From: Cepaea nemoralis
Lineage: Eukaryota; Mollusca; Gastropoda; Stylommatophora; Helicidae
Direction: 5' to 3'
DNA: 64,000 nt
Assembly (NCBI GenBank): GCA_014155875.1
Contig: JACEFZ010028121.1
Span: 124,001-188,000, forward strand
How positions within the stretch are numbered: position 1 is the first letter of the stretch; every line of letters begins with the position of its first letter. Below the pieces are notes generated by a model. That model was not told the DNA's origin. It did no database searches and saw only the letters and a list, made by a program, of their open reading frames with translations. A program made the translations under genes and the position numbers. Of this stretch, positions 32,912-43,900 are shown one piece after another.

Positions 32912-33475
32912 AGCAACTGGGGTTAGAATTAAATAGTAAAAAGACACTAGGAAGACCGAATTGCCACAATGTAATATACAAGTAAATGGAAATATTCTTC
33001 AACAATTGAATCGATACAATTATCTCGGAACAGTCATAACATCTGATGGGAGATGCCTTGAAGAGATTAGAACAAGAATCGCCATGGGGAAATTAGCAGT
33101 CAAGCTGAAAAACATCTGATGGCTGCAGAAATGTGGTTTCTGAGGAAAATGCTAAGAATACCCTGGACAGACAAACCAATGACCAAGTACTACAGGGGAC
33201 AAATGAAAATCGTAAATTGATTAGAGAAATTAGACGTAGACAGTCAAAGATTTTTGGACATGTTATGAGAAGAAATGGATTGGAGAACTTAGTGACGACT
33301 GGCATCATCGAAGGGAACATACCAAGAGGAAGACCGAGAGGAAAATACCTGGATGGCTTGGCCACATGGCATGGACGAGAAGGAAAACTGAGCTGATCCA
33401 CGACTCTGGTTATCGAGTGATATGGCGAGTCATGACCGCCCACGCTTTCCGGCATGGCACATGACTGATTGATTG
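32912..33475 (+). mobile_element. LINE family A, 3' part, plus orientation, with internal deletion
   Basis: Starts within RT after the active site (EQLGLELNSKKT) and reads NGNILQQLNRYNYLGTVITS, CLEEIRTRIAMGKLA. It then jumps by a deletion to the tail (MAAEMW-like, DRQTNDQVLQGTNENRKLIR, GHVMRRNGLENLVTTGIIEG, RGRPRGKYLDGLATWHGREG) and ends in TGATTGATTG at about 33475. Confidence 0.75.
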
Positions 33476-34900
33476 TATATTACATTGTGGTATTTCCTTC
33501 TTCTTAGTGTTGACCATAATCCGTGTCTTCTTACAATTTAATTCTAACCCTAGTTGTTCACTGTGTGCAACAACCGCATCTAAATGTTGCTGATCCTGCT
33601 CATTGTCTACAATCAATACTGTATCATCCACATTTCTAATGTTATTGATGTCACGTACACCAATGATGATACCTTTCATATCTTCTACATTTCTGAAAAT
33701 ATTTTCACTGTAAGGGAAAAAAAGATCTGGACACATTGCGCATCCCTGTCTCACACCTCTCTTAATAGGCTAATATTGACCTACTATATTATCAGTCTTA
33801 ATGGCAACTTGTTGTTTCCAATATGTTTTTACACGTCTAAGGTCTTTCCAATCAATTTGTAGATCTGCAAGCATCGTTACCATGTTGACATGTCTTACTT
33901 TATCAAAATATCTTTGCATAGTCAATAAAGTAAATATGTAGGGCTTTGTTTACCTCTATAGAATGTTCAATTAATGTTTTTAGCATATACACAGTATTTA
34001 CTGTACCCTTGTCGTCTACAAACCCACATTGTTCTTCTCCTATCTCGGGTTGCATTTCCTTCCCAACTCTTTGCATGGTAATCCTTAGCTACATCTTCGT
34101 GATTTGGCTCATTATACTAATTGTTCGATGTTGATCACATTCCAAGACTCCTGATAGCTTTGGGATTGCAATAAATATTGAATTACATAATTCAGGAGGT
34201 ATATCTCCAGTATCGTACATTGTGTTCAGCAGCCTGGTTATTTGGGCTATTCCATATTCTTCTAAGGCATTTGTCATTTCTGTTGTGATGTTGTCTGAAC
34301 CGAGGGTCTTGTCAGTTTTCATATGGTTAAGAGTATTCTGAAATTAAATCTTCATAGTCCTTAATTATTATTTCAAATATCTTGCTATTCTTATTATTTC
34401 AAATATCTTACTATTCTTCTTTTATATCATCATAAAGGTCTTTCACATATTCTGACCACATGAAAAATCTGATCTTTTTCTATTATGATTTTCTATCTTT
34501 TGTTATTGAGGCAGCCTATTGATGTACGTGTTCTTTTATTAGTAAGCTCCTAAATTCTTGTGTGCTTTAAATTTATATTTTACTGTTGTGTTGTTGTTCA
34601 ATTTCTATGCAATTTTTTTCGAGCCATGCTCCTTTTGCCTCTTTAATACTGTTCTGACTTCTCAGTGAATCTCTTCATATTTGTCAGGATTATTTTTGTT
34701 GTGTCTTCTTGTTTCCTTTAGTCCTACCATTTCTTCAGTCATCAATTTCTTATGACCTACTTTCTTTAATTTTATAATAGCTTTTTCCGCAGCCAATCTA
34801 TTGAATTCTTCAACATTTCCAATTGATCATCCACATCTTGAAATGAGATCTCTAGATCAGACAAATCCTTTAGTTTTGGTCATAGCATAGACCATAACTT
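33476..34900 (-). mobile_element. LINE family A, RT part, minus orientation, abutting the previous copy head to head
   Basis: On the minus strand, in order: KTDKTLGSDNITTEM and LLNTMYDTGDIPPELCNS (RT motifs 1-2, 34322-34089), CGFVDDKG-like, IDYAK-like, MRQGCAMCPDLFFPYSENIF, the active-site region NIRNVDDTVLIVD (33750-33610) and EQLGLELNCKKTRIMVNTKK to PQCNI, where it stops at 33476. The first two residues of the YADD box are changed (NVDD). Upstream, 34330-34900, is the decayed linker. Confidence 0.7.
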
Positions 34901-35289
34901 TAGGAAGGGCATATCCCAAATACACCTCCCTGCGGTAGAGGATGGGAATCACACCACGGTGTCGCTAACACAGCTCTGGGGACCGAGTATCCACCGGAAT
35001 AAGTGGACAACTCGGCAGCTGAGCAGAGCAGGGCACTCACTTGTCATTACAGTCGGAAATGGCTGTCAAAGACAAAGGAAAAAAAAACCATGTGGATGTG
35101 GAAGGCAAGGAGAAACCAACACATTATCTTCCCAAGATTTCATGGCAAAACATATATAAGAGTTAGTGAACAACGTTAATGACTGTCTTAGGACATCCTC
35201 GTCCGGTAGGGACAGTCATGAGCCACAGGTGACACCAGACCATCATCCAGCCACTGATGGCAAAATCATAAATAAAATAAATAAATTTA
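34901..35289 (+). mobile_element. 5' leader of the family B LINE
   Basis: No long frame; G+C-richer leader (AGCTCTGGGGACCGAGTATC; GACACCAGACCATCATCCAG) that leads directly into the endonuclease start, as expected for a LINE 5' untranslated region. Confidence 0.5.
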
Positions 35290-35567
35290 TAGTAGGAACA
35301 TGGAATATTAGGACATAAATTGAGCTAGAAAAGTTGAAAAATGTTCTAAGAGAGATGGAAAGAATGAAAATGAATATACTAGGCGTTAGTGAGATAAGAT
35401 GGAAGGGATCGGGAAAAATTATAGCTGACAACCATACAATATTTTATTCTCGACGGGATACACATGAAAAAGGTGTAGGAATAATACATGACGAAAAAAC
35501 AGCCAAGTCACTTAATGGACACTGGTGTATTTCAGATAGAGTTATTATGGTCAAGATCAAAGGCAAA

Positions 35568-35668
<101 letters not shown>

Positions 35669-36535
35669 CTAGTAGATGCACCAAAAACAAGCAATAGTGA
35701 TGAAGAAATATAACACTTTTACGACAAAATAGAAATGGCGATGGCTCAAATTGGATCACAGGAAATAAAAATAATATACTTGGAGATGTTAATGCAAAAG
35801 TAGGAAAGGAGAAAATGGAGGATGTACTTGGGAATTATGGTTTAGGTACAAGAAATGAAAGAGGGGAAAAGCTAATAGAATGCGTAAATATCAATGATAT
35901 GATAATTGGAAACACATGGTTTAAACACCATAAAAGACGACCATAGACATGGAAAAGCCCTGATAAGAAAATATGCAACCAAATTGACTTCATACTAATT
36001 AATAAAAGATTTAGAAATGCTTTAATTAATGTAAAGACAATGCCTGGTGCTGACTGTAATAGTGATCATGTACCACTATGTGGACAGATAAAAGTAAGAT
36101 TAAAGAGAGAGGGGGGGGGGGGGTGGTTAGGAACATGAGACTTAATAAATAGGTTCCAAAAGTAGTTAAAGAAATTCAAGAACAATATAGCGACTGTGAA
36201 AAGTAGGTACAATGCAATAGTTAAAATACAGAGTATAAATGAACAATGAGAAATGTAAAGGGACTTCATTCATCAAACTAGCAAAGAAATATTACCAGAG
36301 AGAAGCCAAACAGCTAAGAAAAAATGGATGAATGAAGAAATCTTAATGCTGATGGACAAAAGAAAACAGAGTAAAATTTACAAACAAGAATACGCTAAGA
36401 TAAATAAAGAAATAACAGATAAATGTGGGAAGGCAAAAGAAAGTTGGTTAAACGAGCAGTGCCAAACAAAAAAAAATGAATTAAATACCATTAAAGATAC
36501 AAAAAAATATGCACAGACAGATCAGTGAGTTCAGC

Positions 36536-36775
36536 GGAAGGAAAATTCTGCGCTCAGAACAGGACACAATAGATTACGCAACCACATGTATATACAACAT
36601 TCAAGATTGGTGAACTCAGCCATGTGCACATGTGGTTTGGCGTCGCAGAAAACAGAGTACATACTCCAGGACTGCCCAAACTACAACATATCCAGGCGAA
36701 CCTTCTGGCCGCTCTCCTTAACTTCCTGTGGCCAAATTAAATTTCCAGCCTAAAACTCAGCCTGACTTGATTTCT
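36536..36775 (+). mobile_element. Scrap of another LINE C-terminus nested in the family B LINE
   Basis: Reads RTGHNRLRNHMYIQHSRLVN, CTCGLASQKTEYILQDCPNY and NISRRTFWP, the Cys-rich ending that follows RNase H in several invertebrate LINEs (compare 62480-62400). TA/CA microsatellites follow at 36838-36882. Confidence 0.6.
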
Positions 36776-36839
36776 TGGTGTGTAAACTAACTCTACACCT
36801 ACATCTACTTCTAACTATTTGAATATATACAGATGGATA

Positions 36840-36874
<35 letters not shown>

Positions 36875-37170
36875 CACACAGTATATTTAGGTATATTCAT
36901 ACACCAAACAACGACTATCATATATAATATATGAATATATAGACCCAATATAAAAATAATACAGAGATTCACAGTGGGGTTTACTGAGGGCTATTCAAAT
37001 ATAATAAAAACGATATGAGATGCGGGTCACCTAGTCACAATGTTTACCAAGTGATATGCTGAAATCTGTATTTATAGCAATACCAAAAAAGACCAGGAGC
37101 AATTGATTGTGAAGGTTTTCATACAATTAACCTCATAAACCATATCATTAAGCTTCTACTCAGAATCATA

Positions 37171-38141
37171 ATGAGAAGAAACAGAAAGAAAATAAAAATG
37201 GAAATAAGTGAAGAACATAATAGATTTATGGAGGGAAAGGGAACACACAATGCAATTTATACATTACAGACACTAATAGTAAGGTCAATAGAGAAACATA
37301 GAGACATATATTTGTGCTTTATAGATTATACTAAGGCATTTGATAAAGTAAAACATGATGAACTGATTAAAATGTTGGAAGATATCAACATTGATGGGAA
37401 AGATTTAAGAATAATAAAGAATATTTACTGGAACCAAGTAGCAGCAATTAAAATGGGAAATAAAGAGGGTAGTTATGATCAGATAAAGCTAGGAGTACGA
37501 CAGGGGTGTGTCTTGTCACCATATCTCTTCTCCCTATATAGCGAAGTAATAATGAGAGAGATCAAAGAGATGCCAGAATTCTAGTTGGAGGTTATAATAT
37601 AAATAATATACGCTATGCAGATGACAGAGTATTGGTGGGGGATAAATCATCAGACCTACAATAATTGTTGGACATTGTAGTAACAGAGAGTGCAAGGAAA
37701 GGACTCTCCTTGAATATCAAGAAAGCAGTAACAATGGTGATATCAAATAAATTGGTGACACCAAAATGTGACATAGAAATAGAAGGAAAAATTCTTAACC
37801 AAGTGGATAATGTTAGATACCTAGGGGCATTTATAATATCAGACGAAAGATGTACAACAGAGATTATGAGCAGAATGGGGCAAGAAAAAGCCGCATTTCA
37901 GAAAATGAAGAGTATCTTATGCAATAAGTCACTATCAGTGAATGTAAAAAAAAGAGTGCTGAAATGCTATGTAGAACCAGTTTTGCTGTATGGCAGTGAA
38001 TCTTGGAATGCAAATGGACAAATTAAGAAGAAATTAGAAGCAACAGAGATGTGGTTCCTGAGACGAATGCTGCGAATTCCTTGGACTGCCAGAGTAACTA
38101 ACAACGAATGCCTGAAACAGGCTAATGAAACTAGAACATAA
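37171..38141 (+). pseudogene. Family B RT with intact YADD box, two breaks
   Basis: Frames 37171-37584 and 37665-38141 cover fingers, palm and thumb. The YADD box lies between them (about 37613-37625) and is only reached through a frameshift. An in-frame TAA in DLQ-LLDIV (about 37662) and another after NETRT (38140) finish the decay. Confidence 0.75.
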
Positions 38142-38544
38142 TAAACAACAATAAGAAAGAAACAAACATCTTTCTTCGGTCATGTGATGAGAAGAGAGGC
38201 ATTGGAGAACATCGTGCCAACTGGAAAGATCAAGGGAAAGAGAGGCACAGGCAGACCAAGACAAATGATGCTGGTAGGATTGAGACAGTGGCGTGGAGGA
38301 ATATCAGCAGCAGAGTTGATCCAGAAAACCAAAGACTGAAATCTCTGGAGAGCCAGGAATGCCTACGCCAGCCGGCATGACACTTGATGATGATGAGATC
38401 AGACAATATATCACATCTGTTTTTTACTTCTATGTTCAAATTGTCTTGTATTACCTTTTCATTTTTCAATATACATAGCCTAATAGCAAACACATTTAGT
38501 GTTTCCTAGTGTATACTTGACTTTCTTTACCTTTACCTTCAATG

Positions 38545-39830
38545 TTAGTTAGTTAGTTAGTTAGTCGACAGATCATCCTCGTTGCACATCGAACCATTCA
38601 GTCCATAAGTGCTCGGATCCCCTACTCAGCAAATCCCGCAGCGTGTAGCGGCCAACGACGCCAGTTCTGTGTTGGTTTATCAATCTTCTTTGGCGTCCTG
38701 CGTAGTGTTCTTGTTTGGCCATCCCTCTTTTAATTTGCTGCTCTCGCAGTCTGGCCATTGTTGTAGATTCACAGTCATCACTTGGTTCTCGCAAAAGTCT
38801 CACTTCTCCTAGAGCATTCAGAATGTCAGCCTGGTCCATGGCGCGTCCGCCCTCCACAGTAGCCTCACCTGCGAGCTTGTCAGCCCACTCATTTCCTTGT
38901 ACTCCCGCATGCCCTGGCACGAAGATGAAACTAATCTTTGCCAGCCGAGACCGCTTCAGAGGCAGCAACCATTCTCTTCGGATCGACCCCTCCTCTATCC
39001 TCTTGATCATGTTAATTGAGTCGCTAAGGAAACAAGCCCTAGTGAATGTCTGTGTCTCGAGCCATGTTATTGCTTTACTTACTGCCATGACTTCCATGGT
39101 CAGGCTACTTGTGGTTTCAGTGAAAGCACCAGAGTCCTCCTTCACAATTCTCCCTCCGGCCCGAGCTGTAAAGGCCCATGAGCTTCTCACATGTCGGACG
39201 ACCGACCCATCTGTGTAGATGACCGCGTCACCGTCTAGCGAATTCTCGAAAATCAACGCTTGTACTTCAGCCTCAACAGCAGCCGGATTTTCTTGTCTGC
39301 ATTTTCTATCTAGTTGGATGCAAACTGAAAAGGATGTGCAGAAGTCTGTTGGCACTTGCACCCACTCCTCGCCAGGTTCTAAGTCCTCAAGTGAACACAC
39401 CTGTTGAAGAATGTCTTCGGCTTGACCCATCCACGACCGTCCTCTTTTTAACCTGCTGCCCTTCACCTTCCTAATTTCACTATGCAGTGGATGTTGTGTG
39501 TTTGCGTTAATTCTGAGGTAGGCACGTGCCCTGCAAACTTGTATTCTCTCTTCAATGGTTGGAAAATCAAGAAGGTAGTGCATCGCCCTGCATGCTGTAT
39601 CTCTTGTACATCCAAGAATAATGCGCATAGCTTCATTCTGTATCATTTCCATCCTTTCTATCTGCTTATGGCTGAGAGTCAGGATTGCCATTGCATACTC
39701 CAAAACAGACATGACCAGCCCCTCGTACAGAAGACATAGATGGCGCTGCTCACAGTTTGCTGCCGCCATCACCCGCATCGCTGCCAAACCCCGCTTGGCC
39801 TTTGTTATCACCTGGTCTATCTGTAATTAA
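38545..39830 (-). mobile_element. 5'-truncated RNase H LINE with (CTAA)n tail
   Basis: (TTAG)4 at 38545-38562 is the 3' tail; the 5' edge at about 39831 abuts an endonuclease relic of another LINE, into which this copy inserted. Confidence 0.75.
38573..39811 (-). CDS. LINE RT thumb and RNase H domain, open 412-aa frame
   Basis: An undamaged frame at the 3' end of a truncated retrotransposon. It opens in the RT thumb (KAKRGLAAMRVMA; VLEYAMAILTLSHKQIERME; RIILGCTRDTACRAMHYLLD), followed by a linker with RGRSWMGQAEDILQQVCSL. The RNase H domain has all acidic residues: VIYTDGSVV, TMEVMAVSKAI, CFLSDSINMIK and PGHAGVQGNEWADKLAGEA. The end reads GSEHLWTEWFDVQRG. In the sister copy at 23100-23160 this end is HLWTCPECNED, so this copy has lost the Cys pair. 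The intact frame suggests a young insertion, not expression: the element lacks its RT palm and promoter. Confidence 0.8.
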   Translation of the reverse strand: MITKAKRGLAAMRVMAAANCEQRHLCLLYEGLVMSVLEYAMAILTLSHKQIERMEMIQNEAMRIILGCTRDTACRAMHYLLDFPTIEERIQVCRARAYLRINANTQHPLHSEIRKVKGSRLKRGRSWMGQAEDILQQVCSLEDLEPGEEWVQVPTDFCTSFSVCIQLDRKCRQENPAAVEAEVQALIFENSLDGDAVIYTDGSVVRHVRSSWAFTARAGGRIVKEDSGAFTETTSSLTMEVMAVSKAITWLETQTFTRACFLSDSINMIKRIEEGSIRREWLLPLKRSRLAKISFIFVPGHAGVQGNEWADKLAGEATVEGGRAMDQADILNALGEVRLLREPSDDCESTTMARLREQQIKRGMAKQEHYAGRQRRLINQHRTGVVGRYTLRDLLSRGSEHLWTEWFDVQRG

Positions 39831-39839
39831 TCTGTGATC

Positions 39840-40560
39840 ACTTTAACGGTCTGTATTTGGAACTGTTTTTGCGATTGTTAATGCTTTTTGAAATGTTCTG
39901 CTAATGAGGATTAATCAATCTGGTTTCCATTCCTGCCGTCGGGAATCCTTCATGTCCATAATCTTCTTGGGTGTTACTTAAACCAGGTGTTTCCGACAAT
40001 CAGTTAACGCTCTTTTGCCCAATCGCTATCCTCTTTCGTTTCGTTCTCCCAAACCATATTTGCCTACTGTGCATCCATCGCCTTGATTTCCTACTTTCGC
40101 TTTGAAGTCACCCATTATGACATTTATTTCTTAATTTTTACATTTCTTCAAAGCATTCTCAATGTCTTTATAAAATTCCTTTATACTGTCTTACTGCTTT
40201 CTCCTGTTGGGGCATATATTTGAATGACGTTTATGTCAAAAGGTCTGCCGATTAATTTTACCAATAGAACCCTGTCTGGCAGTGCCCACTATCCTTTAAC
40301 AGATTTTGATGTTTTCAGATTCAAGATAATTGCTACACCTCTTTGTCTTTCCTCTCCCCCAGAATATATAATCTTAAAATGATTCTCCTGTCTTAATCTC
40401 TGTTCCTTCCCGTCTCGTCTCACACATTCCTAATATATTAATATTCTCTTTTCCCATTTATTGTTTGATGTTATCAAATGTTCCGTCTGCTCTTAAAGTA
40501 CGAACATTCCATGGTGTCAATTTCAGGACTGCTGTCCTAATCTTGTGACGTTCTGTGATT
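39840..40560 (-). pseudogene. LINE endonuclease relic
   Basis: The minus strand reads LKLTPWNV-like (40530), VSDR-like GHCQ, INVIQIYAPTGESS (about 40230), KAKVGNQGDGCTVGKYGLG (about 40080), NTWF, GRNGNQID and SDHRL-like in several frames. It is the host of the RNase H LINE inserted at 39831. Confidence 0.6.
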
Positions 40561-40615
40561 TGACGAATCATGATTATTTAGACATCTAGGTTGCCGTTGC
40601 TTTCCTTCCTGGCAG

Positions 40616-41085
40616 CTAGCTAACTAACTAACTAATCAACTAACCAATCAATCAACTAACTAATCAACTAGCCAATCAACTAACTAACTAATCAACTAAG
40701 CACTCAACTAACTAATTAATTAGCTAACCAATTAGTTTAAGTGGAAAGATCGAGGGGAAGAGAGGCAGAGGCATACCAAGAGAAATGATTCTGGATGGAT
40801 TGAGACGGTGGCATGGTGGAATATCAGCAGTTGAATTGATAAAGAACACCAAAGGCCGAGATCTGTGGAGACCATGAACGCCTACGCCAGCTGGCAGGGC
40901 ACTTGATGATGATGAACCAATTAATTAACTAACTAATCAACTAACCATTCAACTAACAACTTAACTAATCAACTAACCAATCAACGAACTAACTAATCAA
41001 CTGACCAATAAACTAACCAATGCATTAAATAACTAATCAACTAACAATTCACCTAACTAATTACTTAACTAACTAATCAACTAAC
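40616..41085 (+). repeat. (CTAA)n / CTAATCAAC array interrupted by a LINE scrap
   Basis: CTAACTAACTAACTAATCAA words with drift run from 40616 to 40735 and resume from 40915 to 41085. Confidence 0.85.
40738..40918 (+). mobile_element. 180-bp 3' end of LINE family B nested in the CTAA array
   Basis: Reads GKIEGKRGRGIPREMILDGL, RRWHGGISAVELIKNTKGRD and ends ACTTGATGATGATGAAC, the family B tail. Confidence 0.75.
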
Positions 41086-41159
41086 TGTTTTTACCGCGTG
41101 GTGAGGCTGGTGATTACTTAGTTCCATCCTAGCAGGCTAGTAACAAACATTCCGGACAG

Positions 41160-41162
<3 letters not shown>
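41086..41162. other. No gene seen
   Basis: Short spacer. Confidence 0.3.
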
Positions 41163-41206
<44 letters not shown>

Positions 41207-41250
41207 TGGGTGGGTGGGTGGGTGGGTGGGTGGGTGTGTGTGTGTGTGCC
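41163..41250 (+). repeat. (GT)n followed by (GGGT)7, potential G-quadruplex
   Basis: (GT)20 then GTGGTGGGTGGGTGGGTGGG and again (GT)5. Six or more GGG runs with one-base loops favour quadruplex folding. It lies about 230 bp upstream of the exon at 41483. Confidence 0.9.
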
Positions 41251-41482
41251 TGCCCCCCGCGCAATATGTGGGTGCTTATAATGTACCATTACCATAGGGA
41301 GTTGCAATTGCACAGCATGAGACCACAACAGACATGACTATTAAGAGTGATTAATGTAATGTTGAACTTAATATCTCGAATGAAACTTGACTTGAAAACC
41401 TATAAGATGCGTTACTACAGTGTCTTTACGCAGAAAGAGATGTTGCATTTGTTTACGTCAATAATCCACTTGTACATTTCAG

Positions 41483-41585
41483 ATCTGATGTAGAAGCGCA
41501 TCTTAAGTATGTTCACCCAACACACGAGGTTCGAGTGTTTACCTTATGTAACCCAAATACAGACAGATATAGCACACGATCCAAG
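41483..41585 (+). CDS. Zinc-finger gene, 103-bp internal exon
   Basis: Acceptor TGTACATTTCAG/ATCTG and donor CCAAG/GTAACA delimit it. With the phase inherited from the exon ending at 18854 (AG + A) it reads SDVEAHLKYVHPTHEVRVFT and LCNPNTDRYSTRSK without a stop. The first residues supply the two histidines (AHLKYVH) that complete the CSYC finger. The HP-x-x-EVR continuation resembles HPRQDVR after the preceding finger (18710). It ends in phase 0. Confidence 0.75.
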
Positions 41586-41764
41586 GTAACAGCACTGCCA
41601 CATGAAGGTATTACACTTTGTTAAAAGTAGCACCACAGTTATGTATGGTTCTTTGATATATATTTCATTACAGAATCATTGTTTGTTGAACAGTTAAGGT
41701 TAGAATTAAACTATAAGAAGACACAGATTATGGTCGTCACCAGGAAGAAGGAAATACCACAATG

Positions 41765-41766
<2 letters not shown>

Positions 41767-41855
<89 letters not shown>
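41767..41855 (+). repeat. (TA)44 microsatellite
   Basis: Perfect TA run directly at the LINE break point ACAATGTAATATA. Confidence 0.95.
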
Positions 41856-41857
<2 letters not shown>

Positions 41858-42387
41858 ACACTGTTTGTTTGGTTGTTTGTTTGTTTGTTTGTCCTTTATG
41901 CGTTCCCGAACGGTCCATCCGATTGAGATGACATTTTGTACAGCTGTTGTTCTCACTCCCGCGGAGCCAGCTGACATAGTTTGTGAGATTAAAATCAACA
42001 ATGTTTCCTCAAGCTTGAAAGAAAAAGGCATTACGAGATTCAGAAACAGGCCCGCCTGTGGCCCGTCATCTTGCTGCAAGGGCACTCACTCTCTGATTAA
42101 ACCAGAAATTAGTTATGAACAGTAATGTTTCTTTGTGTGTGTGTCCTTTATGCGTTCCCGAACGGTCCATCCGACTGAGATGAAATTTTGTACCGATGTT
42201 GTTCTCATTCCCGCGGATCCAACTGAAATACGAGCAAAGGGAACGGGAAAGGGAGCATCAGAAACAGACGAGCAACGGGACCAGGAGCAGGGGCCGAACG
42301 CGTACACTGTGCGCTTAGAGAAATGTATTTGAATTCAATGAGACGCTCCCCGCCAGGAGCTGGGCTAAGCCGGGCCGGGTCGTCTAG
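41856..42387 (+). mobile_element. Helitron-like non-autonomous element ending CTAG
   Basis: After the TA run it starts with (TGTT)n and contains a direct repeat: CCTTTATGCGTTCCCGAACG and GTCCATCCGA(T/C)TGAGATGA occur at about 41892-41965 and again at 42148-42222, each ending in CTCA(C/T)TCCCGCGGA. The 3' end is G+C-rich (GGCTAAGCC at 42363-42371, GGGCCGGGTCGT) and finishes CTAG/T next to TATATATA. CTAG followed by T, an absent target duplication, and a TA-flanked site match Helitron/Helentron-type elements. No Rep/helicase is encoded. Confidence 0.6.
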
Positions 42388-43314
42388 TATATATATAAAT
42401 TGGTACATCTATCTCAGAACAGTCATAACATCTGATGGGAGTAGCCTTGAAGAGATTAAAACAAGAATCGTCATGGGAAAGGTAGCCTTTTGCAAGATGG
42501 AAAACATACTGACCAATTTAAAAAATGTCATTTGCACCGAGAAAAAGAGTGTTGAGGTGCTACATATATCCTGTGCTTTTGTATGGATGTAAAGCGGGGA
42601 CAATGAGCAAACAGGCTGAAAAACATCTAATGGCTGTGGAAATGTGGTTTCTGAGGAAAATGCAAAGAATACCCTGGACAGACAGAAAAACCAATGACAA
42701 GTCCTACACCAAACAAATGTAAATCATAAACTGATTAGAGAAATTACACGTAGACAGTCAACATTGTTCGGTTACGTTATGAGAAGAAATAAATTAGAGA
42801 ACTTGGTGACAACTGGCATGATTGAGGGGAAAAGAACAAGGGGAAGGCAGAGAAGTAAATACTTGGGTGGATTGGCCATGTGGCCTGGTCCAGACAGGAA
42901 CACTGAGCTGATCCATGACTCTGGTGATCGAGTGAGATGGCAAGACATAACTACCAACGCTTATCGGCATGGCTCATGATGATGATGCTATTGTGGGACT
43001 TTATTGATAGTGTTGATGTTTTTAGTGTTCATTAAGCACCTTGACTCATAGCTAGGCGATTGTTGGTGGCTAATGTAACCAATTGCAAGCTGCAATTGTA
43101 AAACAGTAATACACAAATGGGTAAGGAAGTAGCAAGATGAAAGGGGCAGGTCATACCATCTCATAACGCCACGGATAACACATGTGGTGTGTGTAATATG
43201 GCACATTCTTTAAGCAGTATGTGCCATAGTTCTACATTAACAATTTGGTTTTCAAAATATTGTTTTCATAATAACATTGTTCCTTATTTGGCATATACTT
43301 CTTTCTTTAAACAG

Positions 43315-43820
43315 CAAGCTCAAGTAGTTCTCCAACGCCTTCCTATTTCTGCAATGTATGCAGTGATGTCAAGTACAGCGAGTTTCAGTTTAGACTTCAT
43401 CTGGCAAGTCATCCGTGCTACAAACATACCACACAGCTGACCGCGGGAGCTTCTTTCTTATGTCATACATGTGGCTACATTGCTAAGAGCAATAGGGACT
43501 TTGTGCAACATACAGGAGAGCACCTTTCAGAGAGAAGATTTAAGTGTTTCATGTGTGAATACGACAGTCATAATAAGAAAAGTATGAGGGCTCACATTAA
43601 AAGTGTTCATAATAAAACTGTTGATGATGATGTAGGGATCATTGACCGGAACAAGCAAAGAAATGTACATTTGAGGCCCAGGCTTGTCAACATTGATCCC
43701 CAGGTAGTTTTAATTGACCCCTTCAGACAGCCAAATTATCTCCAGCAACTGCTTCTGGCACATGGCATTAAAACGCTGGACTTGACTGTCCAGATATTGT
43801 CAGAAGTGAACAAGTTCTAA
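43315..43820 (+). CDS. Zinc-finger gene, terminal exon with three C2H2 fingers
   Basis: Acceptor CTTTCTTTAAACAG at 43314. The frame AGC TCA AGT reads SSSSPTPS and then three fingers: YFCNVCSDVKYSEFQFRLHL with ASH, FLCHTCGYIAKSNRDFVQHT with GEH, and FKCFMCEYDSHNKKSMRAHI with KSVH. A basic/hydrophobic tail follows (QRNVHLRPRLVNIDPQVVLI; LAHGIKTLDLTVQILSEVNK) and TAA at 43818. The HTGEH linker is the canonical linker of tandem DNA-binding fingers. A different frame over the first 125 bases is also open but lacks finger residues. Confidence 0.8.
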
Positions 43821-43900
43821 ATCGTAAATATTTTGCTATTGAATAATGAAGACACAGATAATAGATTGCACAATGTATTATCTATCAGAGCTAATGTCTA
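43821..43900 (+). other. 3' untranslated region of the zinc-finger gene (start)
   Basis: A+T-rich, no frame. The first AATAAA on this strand is at about 44312 (TTTAATAAATACC), so the minisatellite below may be transcribed. Confidence 0.4.

Larger units (their letters stand above)
41690..42985 (+). mobile_element. LINE family A, 3' half, split by a Helitron-like insertion
   Basis: The left piece (41690-41766) reads LRLELNYKKTQIMVVTRKKE and PQCNI. The right piece (42400-42985) reads YLRTVITSDGSSLEEIKTRI, KVAFCKMENIL, RKRVLRCYIYPVLLYGCKA, DRKTNDKS, FGYVMRRNKLENLVTTGMIE and RHGS, then (ATG)n. A shift at about 42530 and others inactivate it. Confidence 0.75.
41586..43314 (+). other. 1.7-kb intron with a LINE and a Helitron-like insertion
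   Basis: Donor at 41586; the acceptor CTTTCTTTAAACAG ends at 43314. The phases do not match by one base (upstream exon ends phase 0, next exon needs phase 1), so either a small exon has been missed or there is another single-base error. Confidence 0.6.

Noticed and set aside
32912..34900. Classical twin-priming inversion of one LINE
   Set aside because: The inverted part lies beyond the tail of the 3' part instead of in front of it, and the two parts overlap.
40616..41085. A CRISPR-like or other regularly spaced array
   Set aside because: The CTAA/CTAATCAAC words drift without conserved spacers; it is a microsatellite in eukaryotic DNA.
43189..43440. Separate 83-codon frame over the start of the terminal exon
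   Set aside because: It runs through the acceptor site and lacks the finger residues seen in the neighbouring frame, which continues to the stop codon at 43818.
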